Origin: Acidobacteriota bacterium
Lineage (GTDB): Bacteria > Acidobacteriota > Vicinamibacteria > Vicinamibacterales > 2-12-FULL-66-21
Direction of reading: 5' to 3'
NCBI GenBank assembly: GCA_020200195.1
Contig: JAIVJE010000299.1
Coordinates: 1-18,073, forward strand
Length of the DNA: 18,073 nucleotides
A program made the position numbers and the translations under genes. The notes beneath the pieces were generated by a model. It was not told the DNA's origin. It made no database searches and worked only from the letters and a program-made list of their open reading frames with translations. Below are positions 1 to 7,500 of this stretch, piece after piece (position 1 is the stretch's first letter; each line of letters starts with the position of its first letter).

Positions 1-1
1 G

Positions 2-241
2 CCGCGGCGCCACACGAACGTCCTCATGCACATCGCGGGGCATTTGAAGAAGCTGCTCGATCCAGCCTCGAAACGCGAGCTGCTCGAGTGCATCGACGAG
101 TACCGGAGGGAGCTGGTGCCGCTCATCGTGCCGCTGACGCTGTTGCGCCACTACGTCCGGCTGCACGACGTGGAATACCTGGCCAATCAGACGTATCTCG
201 AGCCACACCCCCGGGAGCTGATGCTTCGCAACCATGTCTGA
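2..241 (+). CDS. DUF1722 (YbgA-family) protein, C-terminal end, 5'-truncated by the window edge
   Basis: The reading frame is already open at base 2 and runs about 79 codons to a TGA. It begins PRRHTNVLMHIAGHLKK, which matches the conserved DUF1722 core (HxNVLMHIxGxxK), followed by the family's RxELxxxIDxYRRxxxPLxxPLxLLxHY segment and a terminal YLxPHPxEL. The first in-frame ATG, at 26, lies inside the conserved block and is not the true start. In many bacteria DUF1722 is fused behind a DUF523 domain, which would lie off the left edge here. Its biochemical role is not firmly established. Its last eight bases overlap the start of fdhD (ATGTCTGA), which suggests co-transcription and coupled translation. 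Confidence 0.82.
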   Translation, partial: PRRHTNVLMHIAGHLKKLLDPASKRELLECIDEYRRELVPLIVPLTLLRHYVRLHDVEYLANQTYLEPHPRELMLRNHV

Positions 242-1070
242 TCTTCGCGGAACCGCGATGTACCGTAGCGTGCCGGTGATTCGCATCGGGCGGCCTGACA
301 CCGGTGCGCTCGATGCAGCGGCGACCGAGGAGCCGCTGGAGGTTCGTCTTCACGGCAAACCGTTCGCGGTGATCATGCGGACACCCGGAGCCGACCGGGA
401 GCTGGCGGCCGGCTTTCTGCTTTCCGAAGGCATCCTGCGCACGCCGTACGATCTGGGGGCCGTTGAGCACTGCCGGCACCCGCACCATCCCGAGGCGCAC
501 AACATCGTCGACGTGTATCTGCTGGGTGATGCGGCAAGATCGTTGGACCACTATCTGACCGAACGCCGAAACATCCTGACGGCGTCCTCGTGTGGCCTCT
601 GTGGCCGCGTCGCGATCGATTCCTTGCGTGTATGCGCCGAACCACTGCAACCGCGCTGGACCGTCTCGGCCCAAATCGCCGCGTCGCTGCCGGATCGACT
701 TCGTGCGCGCCAGATTGCCTTCGATGAAACGGGTGGCTTGCACGGAGCCGCATTGTTCGATCGCGACGGCACCTGCGAGGGGGCTGCCGAGGACGTCGGA
801 CGTCACAATGCGGTCGACAAGGTCGTGGGCGCGATGCTGCTCGCGGAGCGTGTGCCGATTGCCGACGCCGCGCTCGCGGTCAGCGGGCGTGCGTCGTTCG
901 AGATTGTGCAGAAAGCGTGGTTGGCCGGTATCCCACTCGTCTGCGCCGTGTCCGCGCCTTCCAGTCTCGCCATCGAGCTTGCCGAGGAAGCGGGCATCAC
1001 ACTGCTCGGATTCGTCCGAGAAGGAGGATTCAATATCTACTCGCACCCCGGCCGTATCCAACGAATGTAG
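234..1070 (+). CDS. fdhD: FdhD, sulfurtransferase for formate dehydrogenase maturation
   Basis: A 278-residue protein of normal family length. FdhD passes sulfur from a cysteine desulfurase to the bis-MGD molybdenum cofactor of formate dehydrogenase in the cytoplasm. The sequence shows the N-terminal block EPLEVRLHGKPFAVIMRTPG, the catalytic loop with Cys120 and Cys123 (SSCGLCG, residues 118-124), TGGLHGAALF near 166, the signature EDVGRHNAVDK (186-196) and SGRASFE (217-223). The ATG at 234 overlaps the preceding stop, and no strong Shine-Dalgarno precedes it. The ATG at 258 (MYRSVPVIRI) is an alternative start. No formate dehydrogenase gene is present, so its client enzyme must be encoded elsewhere. 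The family assignment is secure. Confidence 0.95.
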   Translation: MSDLRGTAMYRSVPVIRIGRPDTGALDAAATEEPLEVRLHGKPFAVIMRTPGADRELAAGFLLSEGILRTPYDLGAVEHCRHPHHPEAHNIVDVYLLGDAARSLDHYLTERRNILTASSCGLCGRVAIDSLRVCAEPLQPRWTVSAQIAASLPDRLRARQIAFDETGGLHGAALFDRDGTCEGAAEDVGRHNAVDKVVGAMLLAERVPIADAALAVSGRASFEIVQKAWLAGIPLVCAVSAPSSLAIELAEEAGITLLGFVREGGFNIYSHPGRIQRM

Positions 1071-1220
1071 AACTGAACTACCCACACCCTGTCTGCTGCT
1101 GAGCCAGCCAGCGTCTACAGCTCACTCAGTTTTTGTAAATTCTCCGAAACGCTGACGTTCGGTGAGCTTTCACAGCCGAGCCTCAATGGCACTCCCGTTG
1201 CTCAACAGAGCTCGGGGACG

Positions 1221-3184
1221 ATGCGACGATGGATGCTGGTCAGCGGCGTGCTGTTGATGGCGATGATCGCCGGATATGGCGCTTTCCGCGCCGCCGCGTT
1301 CACGTTCTCGATTGTCGGTGACCTGGACACTGCCGCATCGCTCAGCGAATTCGGTCCCCGTGCGCAGGCAACCCTCGCGTTCGACCGTGGCGGCCGCCCT
1401 GCCTTTTCATTCTTCGTCGAACAGCGCATCGACGTGCCGTTGAAGAGCGTGTCGCCGCACATGATCGACGCCCGGCCTGGCGAAACTTCAAAGCCGACCG
1501 CATCGTTGAGGGCGGCAGCACGGTGACGCAGCAGCTCGCGCGCGCCGCCCAGTTGTCGCGCACGCGGACATACGAGCGGAAGATGCGGGAAGTGCTTTTG
1601 GCCGCGACGCTCGAAGAGCGGTATTCGAAGGACCAGATTCTCGAACACTACTTGAACACGGTGTACTTCGGCGAAGGCTACTACGGTGTCGAAGCCGCCG
1701 CGCGCGGCTATTTTGGCAAGTCGGCATCTGGGCTCAATTCGGCCGAGGGAGCATTGCTCGCCGCGCTCGTGCGCTCACCATCCCGGGATACACCTTGCGT
1801 GTCGCCGACACGCGCGCTGTCGCGGCGCAACCTGGTGCTGCGGCTCATGCGACAACAGGGACGCATCAGCGACGAGGCGTACGAGACCGCGCAGCGCACG
1901 CACATCCCGGGCCGTTCTCACCAGACGGCGCTGAGCGCCTCGACGACCGACGGCACCGGCATGTACTTTCAGGAAGAGCTGAGGCGTCAGCTGTTCTCCA
2001 TGTTCGGCGCGGAGCGTGTGCTGCGCGGCGGCCTGCGCGTGTACACCACATACGATCCGGCCATGCAGCGGGCGGCGGAACAGGCGATCGCCACGCGCAT
2101 TGCGCAGATCATCAAAATAAGACCCCGTGCCCGTGACCTGCAGGCCAGCCTCGTTGCCATGGATCCCGGGTCTGGCGACGTCCTGGCGCTGGTCGGCGGG
2201 CGTGACTTCAGTGCGAGCAGCTTCAATCGGGCCACGCAGGCCCGCCGGCAGGCAGGATCCGCGTTCAAGCCGATCATCTACGCCGCCGCGCTCGAGCGCG
2301 GGTATGCGCCAGGGTCCATGCTGCGGGGGCTCGACACGCCGATTCAGGACGTCGGGGGCGCGTGGCTGCCCGGCGGGGAACACGAGCGGTCGGAGTACAC
2401 GCTCCGACGCGCGCTCAAAGTGTCCAGCAATCGCGCCGCCGCGCAGCTTCTGCAGCAGGTTGGCGTCAGCACCGCTGTGTATTACGCGCATCGGCTCGGG
2501 ATTGACTCCGAGCTGCCGATGGTGCCGTCGCTGGCGCTGGGGACGGGGGAAGTCACGCTGCTGGAGCTGACGACCGCGTACAGCGCGTTCGCGAATCAGG
2601 GGATGGTTGCGCCACCACGGCTGATCAGGCGCGTGGAGGATCTGTCAGGCACGGCGATCTATATCGCGCCGGAAACGCACGCGAGGGCGATCAGCCCCGC
2701 GACAGCGTATCTGATGTCGAGCATGTTGTCGGACGTCGTGTCGAGCGGCACCGCCACGGGCGCACGCGCGGCCGGGTTCAGGCTTCCGGCCGCAGGAAAG
2801 ACCGGCACGACCGATGACTATGCCGACGCATGGTTCGTCGGGTATACCCCGCATCTCATCGCCGGCGTCTGGTTCGGCCTCGATCATCCGGCGCCAATCA
2901 TGCGCGGAGGATTCGGAGGCGTCGTCGCGGTACCCGCCTGGGCGCAATTCATGCGAAAGGCGACCGAGGGAGCCAAGCCCGACTGGTACGCGATGCCGGA
3001 AGGCATCGAGAAAGTCGCGATCTGCCGCCTGAGCGGCGCGCGCGCGACCGAGGCATGCCGGAATCCGCCGCCCCCGCCACCAACGTTCGGGGATGTGTTG
3101 GTGTCGATCGGCGTGGTCGATGGTCAATCGGCGGAGGTGCAACCGTCCACGCTGCCGACACCAGTCGTGAGGCAGCGGCGCTGA
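1221..3184 (+). pseudogene. Class A penicillin-binding protein, broken by an internal deletion and frameshift in the glycosyltransferase domain
   Basis: Two frames together make one bifunctional peptidoglycan synthase. Bases 1221-1472 encode a membrane anchor (residues about 4-24) and the lead-in to the GT51 domain, ending SVSPHMIDA. From about 1475 the next frame continues AWRNFKADRIVEGGSTVTQQLA, through the rest of GT51 and a complete transpeptidase domain. The latter has GSAFKP with the active serine codon at 2258, SSNRA, and KTGTTDD near 2798. Aligned by eye to the intact PBP at 15367, about 23 residues (FVAVEDHRFF to the RA before RN) are missing, or roughly 67 nt. This removes the catalytic glutamate of the ExxxF motif and shifts the frame. 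The first start codon in the downstream frame is a GTG at 1523, which would yield an unanchored protein with no glycosyltransferase motif I. Restored length would be about 676 residues, close to the 668 of its paralogue. An assembly error is the alternative to a true pseudogene. Confidence 0.85.
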
Positions 3185-3220
3185 TTCAGGAATTCACTCG
3201 ATAGGGTGAATTCCCCTCGT

Positions 3221-3315
3221 AGCCGTCAGCCGTCAGCCGTCAGCCGTCAGCTATCAGCTCTCAGCCGCTCGGAAGTACGACCGTCTAAACAGCTGAGAGC
3301 TGACAGCTGAGAGCT
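3221..3315. repeat. Head-to-head heptad array (AGCNNTC units) between convergent genes
   Basis: Six consecutive 7-bp units run left to right from 3221 to 3262: AGCCGTC four times, then AGCTATC and AGCTCTC. After a spacer of about 30 bp, three units in the opposite orientation follow from 3295 to 3315 (GAGAGCT, GACAGCT, GAGAGCT). The last unit touches the VKOR stop codon. The array fills almost the whole gap between the broken PBP gene (+) and the minus-strand VKOR gene. There is no coding potential. Confidence 0.9.
3248..3309. terminator. Long inverted repeat at a convergent junction, possible bidirectional terminator
   Basis: Arms 3248-3264 and 3293-3309 are 17 bp long and complementary except at one position (3253 against 3304, which becomes a G-U wobble in minus-strand RNA). 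The loop is about 28 nt. The stem is formed by the inverted heptad units. No U-run follows on either strand, so it is not a classical intrinsic terminator. Its position between two converging genes makes a role in 3'-end formation or RNA protection plausible, but this is inference. Confidence 0.45.
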
Positions 3316-3734
3316 TACGCGCCCGTGACGGCAACCGCGCGGGCGATGAGCAGGATCGCCAGCACGGTGTTGGCGATATGTCCTGCCCAGCAGATCCGGC
3401 ACTGATGGCCGTTCACGATCAAACTCCGTCCGAGAAATGCGCTCATCGCGACGGCCGGAACCGTCATGGCCGCGAGCAGCACCGGCGGCCACTGCAACAA
3501 CAGCCCCATGACAAGAGCTGCATACAGAATGAGACCGAGCGACGCATTCGGCACGCCGAGCAGCGCGGAACGTGGACTCCGAAACAGCACGGCGCACCCG
3601 CCATGCTCCAACCGGCAGATCTCCGGGCCCGTCAGCCAGCCGGGTAGCACGCGATAGTGCCCGTACAGCGCCGCTCCGGACGCGGCCGCTCCAACCGCCA
3701 ACGCAATCCAGATCACCGGTTCCACGCTGGTCAC
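3315..3734 (-). CDS. Vitamin K epoxide reductase (VKOR) family quinone-coupled disulfide oxidase
   Basis: A 139-residue integral membrane protein with about four transmembrane segments (roughly 5-25, 58-80, 84-103, 115-136). Bacterial VKORs reoxidise a periplasmic DsbA-like thiol oxidase and pass the electrons to quinone. The loop cysteines Cys40 and Cys47 (CRLEHGGC) and the active-site pair Cys112 and Cys115 (CRICWAGHIAN) are present, as is the family GVPNASLG block (60-67). There is no fused thioredoxin domain, so the partner must be a separate protein, and none is visible in the window. It starts with GTG inside the TGA stop of the upstream glycosylase gene (GTGA overlap), so its translation is probably coupled to that gene. 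It is the last gene of the lhr operon and ends in the heptad array. Confidence 0.88.
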   Translation of the reverse strand: MTSVEPVIWIALAVGAAASGAALYGHYRVLPGWLTGPEICRLEHGGCAVLFRSPRSALLGVPNASLGLILYAALVMGLLLQWPPVLLAAMTVPAVAMSAFLGRSLIVNGHQCRICWAGHIANTVLAILLIARAVAVTGA

Positions 3735-4558
3735 TCAGGCTGGCAGGACGGGCACCAGTAGGTGAGCCGCGCGTCGATGCCCTGTTTACGGATCCGGATG
3801 GGTGTCCCGCAGCGGCGGCAGGGCAGACGCGCGCGACCGTACACCCACAAGCGTTGACTCGGATCATCACGGCGCGTCGTCCGTCGATAACCCGTGTAGG
3901 TCGTCATCGATGGCAAGACGTCGCCGATGTTGGCTTTCAGGAAGCGATGTGCCGTGGTCACCAGACATCCGATCTGTTCGTCGCCGAGCGTGTGCACGGG
4001 CGTGAACGGGTTGACGCGGCAGGCGAACAGAACTTCCGACTTGTAGACGTTCCCTATTCCGGCGAGCACCCGCTGGTTGAGAAGCACGTCGGCCACGGGT
4101 GCTTCAGCGCGGGCGCGGATCCGCCGCACCGCTTCGGCTTCATCGAAGGTTTCCCCAAGAATGTCCGGACCGATCCGTCGCAGATCCGGATGCCGCGCCA
4201 TCCCCTTGTCGTCGAGGAACTCCGCCACGGGGATGTTGAAACCGACCGCTTCGAATGCGGCAGTGGCGATGACGATGCGCATGTCGCGGCGGGAGCGACG
4301 CCAGGCCTCGCCCGGACGATAGATGTGCCAGCTCCCATTCATGCGCATGTGCGTGCGGAGCGTCAGCCCTCCCGAGAAACGCATGAGCACGTTCTTGCCG
4401 ACAGATGTGACTCGCTCGATCTGCCGGCCGGTAAGCGGCGTGTCCTCGTGAACGCGCGTAAGGGCGGGCAGGACGGATTCGAACCTGGCAACCTCGTGGC
4501 CGGCCAGCGCGCGGTTCAGCGTGCGCGCGGCGCGGAATATGGTGTCGCCTTCAGGCAC
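3731..4558 (-). CDS. nei: Fpg/Nei-family DNA glycosylase (endonuclease VIII-like)
   Basis: A 275-residue base-excision repair enzyme that removes oxidised bases and nicks the abasic site. The N-terminus MPEGDT supplies the catalytic Pro2 (N-terminal after Met removal) and Glu3; Lys55 lies in SVGKNVLMRF. The helix-two-turn-helix is VLLNQRVLAGIGNVYKSEVLF (about 158-178, with conserved Asn170). A C-terminal zinc finger has Cys247, Cys250, Cys269 and Cys272 and ends GIDARLTYWCPSCQ. PEGD rather than PELPE favours the Nei/Nei2 branch over Fpg (MutM), so substrate preference is inferred. The GTG start overlaps the lhr stop by eight bases (GTGCCTGA). lhr next to nei is a known gene pair, for example in Mycobacterium tuberculosis, which supports a shared repair role. 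Confidence 0.92.
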   Translation of the reverse strand: MPEGDTIFRAARTLNRALAGHEVARFESVLPALTRVHEDTPLTGRQIERVTSVGKNVLMRFSGGLTLRTHMRMNGSWHIYRPGEAWRRSRRDMRIVIATAAFEAVGFNIPVAEFLDDKGMARHPDLRRIGPDILGETFDEAEAVRRIRARAEAPVADVLLNQRVLAGIGNVYKSEVLFACRVNPFTPVHTLGDEQIGCLVTTAHRFLKANIGDVLPSMTTYTGYRRTTRRDDPSQRLWVYGRARLPCRRCGTPIRIRKQGIDARLTYWCPSCQPE

Positions 4559-7500
4559 CGCCGCCTCCCCGCGCGAGCACGGCCGGTTCCGCGTGTTTCG
4601 CCGAGCCGATCGAAGGCGAGGGATGGCGTCGCATGTGGAAGCCCATCGCCGAAGGGTAGAACCCTGCCTCGGCGAGGAAGGCGGCGAGCGGATGCTCGGC
4701 GGCTGGGACGCTGTTAATCTCGCCGATCAACAGGCCGCCGCGCCCATCCTCGTCGCGAGCCAGCGCCGCAAGCCGCCGCGCCACCGCCCGTCCGACCATC
4801 GATCGCGAGGGTTCGTCTTCCGGCAGGAATGCGAGCAGATTCCGCGCCCCGCGACTGATGTACGCGCCAAGCGCTCCGTTCACGAGCAGGACGAGCGAAC
4901 CGACAGTTCGCGTCGGACCGCGGCCAGCGTCCGCCGGGCGGTCCGGGGTTGCCGGCCATTTGAGGATCGTTCCATAAGGACTGGCTGGATCTGTCGCCGA
5001 GATCGACACGACCTCGGGCTCGTCCGGCGCGTCCTTCAGAGAGCGCAACAGATCAAGGGCGGGGGGCAGCGCGAACTGGGTTGCCCCAACGGCCGCGACG
5101 AAGTATCCGCGCCGGATTCGGCCGGCATCCTCCAGTGCTTTGAGGACGCTGTACACCGCGCTGAACCCGCCTCCGATCCCTTCGGCGGCGGCGACCTCCC
5201 GAGTAAGCACGCCGTACCTGGACAGCAGTTGCTCTGCGAGCGCCGCCGATCGCGCCGTCATCGAGACCGAAGCCGTGGCGCGCTCGTCGAGCAGGGACCA
5301 GCGGCCTTCCGCCGACGGCGGCGCGACCCGTCGGCTACGGAAGGTGCGACTGCCAGGCGGTCGACGCCGGCGCCGTTCCGGGGGGCGTGTAAAGGCGCGT
5401 AATGCGTGGAAGGTATCGTTCGTCACGAACCCATGCCACACCAGGTTCCACAGCGCATCGACCGTGTCACCCGGATAGCCTCCCCCCGCCGCCTCGTGCA
5501 TCGTCGCGAAAAAAGAAGCGCCGTGCGCGCGGAGGTGATCGAGAATCGCCTGCTCACGCGGCGGCAGATCGACGTCCGACGCGGGCCGTCGGAGCCGGCC
5601 GAAGTGATCCGGCAGATACACCGCAAGTCGACCATCGCGTTCACCCAGCGGCTCCAGGCCGCACCAGATGACTTCACCCGCGGCGGTGAGGGCGTCGAGA
5701 TCCGCGTGGTTGTAGCCTTCGACGCGCGCCGCGAGAATCTCGCTCTCGAAAATGGACGCGGGCAATGGCGCGCCCTGAAGCGTCTCGATCGCGTCGAGCA
5801 GCGCGTCGAGGCCGGCGCGTTTTCGCACGACGCCTTGCCAGGTGGTGACCAACCGGCCGAGGACCGCGGGGTCCACTGGCTCGACTTGCCTGCGCAGCTT
5901 CGCGAGCGATCGGCGCCGCACCGTCTGGAGCACGTCAGGGTCGCACCATTCGCGGCCAGAACCGCCCGGCCGGAACTCGCCTTCGAGCAACCGGCCAGCC
6001 ACAGCCCCTTCCTTCAGGATGCCCTCGGCAGTCGCGCGACCCAGGCCGTATCGGACGCCGAACTCCGCGCTGGTGAACGGACCGTGGGTGCGGGCGTAGC
6101 GCCTCGCGAGGTCCAACCCGGCATTCGGAGATGATTCGAGCAATGACTCGGGCAGCCCCGGCGGAAGGGGTACGCCGAGAGCGTCACGATAACGTCCCGC
6201 GTATTCCACAGGGATTACCCGTGTCTGGCCGGCAATGGGAATGGTGATGGCGCGCCGCGCGCGGACCAGAGAAGCGACGGCTTCGGCTGCGTCGACACGG
6301 CTCCGCACCAATAGCTCGTCGATCGTGAGGTCGCCCAGGCGCAGGAGCAGATCGTGCACGCCATCGGTACTCTTCACCGGGTACCCGTCCGCGAGATGCT
6401 GGAGCTGGGCCTCTACCTCCGCAAGCGCGTCCGCATCGAGCAGCTCGCGCAATTCCGCCTCGCCGAGAAGCTCTTTCAGTTGTGACTGATCGATCGCAAG
6501 CGCCTGCGCGCGCCGTTCCGCCAGCGGCGCATCGCCGTCGTAGATGTAGTTTGCGACGTAACCGAACAGCAGCGCCGAGGCGAACGGAGACGGAATCGTC
6601 GAATCGACCGTCACCGCCTTGACCTCACGCCGCTCGATCCTGCGCAGCGTGTCCACGAGCGCGGGCATGTCGAAGACGTCGCGCAGGCATTCGCGGTACG
6701 CCTCGAGCAGCATCGGAAACGAGCCGTACCGGGCGGCAACTGCCAACAGATTCGCCGCGCGCTTCCTCTGCTGCCAGAGGGGACTGCGGCCACCGGGGCG
6801 GCGCTTGGGCAGCAGCAGCGCCCGGCCCGCAGCCTCGCGGAACTTCGCGGCGAACAGTGCGGTTCCACTGAGCTGCCGCAGCACGAGCGCCTCGACCTCC
6901 TCCGAGGCCGGCACCATTAGCCGTGGGTCGGGCGGCTCGTCGGTTTCCGGAAACCTCACCACGAACCCGTCATCGGTCCACATCGTCTCGACGTCGACGC
7001 CGGTCTCGGCCCGCGCCCGTTCGACGACCGCCATCGCCCACGGCGCGTGGATCCGCCCGCCGAACGGCGACAGCACGCAGATGCGCCAGTCTCCCAATTC
7101 GTCGCGGCACCGCTCGATCAGGATCGTGCGGTCGTCGGGGACGACGCCGGCGGCCGCCGACTGATCGGAGAGATATCGCAACAGGTTCTCTGCCGCCTGT
7201 GGATCGAGATCGTGGTGGGTCACGAGCCGCTGAATGGCGCTCGCCGGCGGCATGTGCCGCAGCGATCGCACCATTTCACCGATATTGCGTCCCAGCTCCA
7301 GTGGCCGGCCCGCAGCGTCCGCTTTCCAGAACGGCATCTTTCCAGGTTCTCCTGGAGCGGGCGACACGATGACGCGGTCGTGGGTGATGTCCTCGATGCG
7401 CCACGACGAGGCGCCGAGCAGAAACGTCTCGCCCACGCGGCACTCGAATACCATCTCTTCGTCGAGCTCGCCGACACGGGCGCCAGGCCCGCGTTCGCCT

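Noticed and set aside
1119..1168. Inverted repeat AGCTCAC / GTGAGCT between fdhD and the broken PBP gene
   Set aside because: Arms are only 7 bp with a loop of about 36 nt and no U-run placed to make a terminator, so chance is likely. The rest of 1071-1220 shows no gene or clear promoter.
1440..1530. Programmed ribosomal frameshift in the PBP gene
   Set aside because: A frameshift alone cannot restore the missing block of about 23 conserved residues including the catalytic glutamate, and no slippery heptamer with a downstream hairpin is evident.
2258..2830. Intact transpeptidase half of the broken PBP as a stand-alone functional gene
   Set aside because: The only start in that frame before it is a GTG inside the glycosyltransferase motif, with no anchor or signal peptide, so the product could not reach the cell wall.
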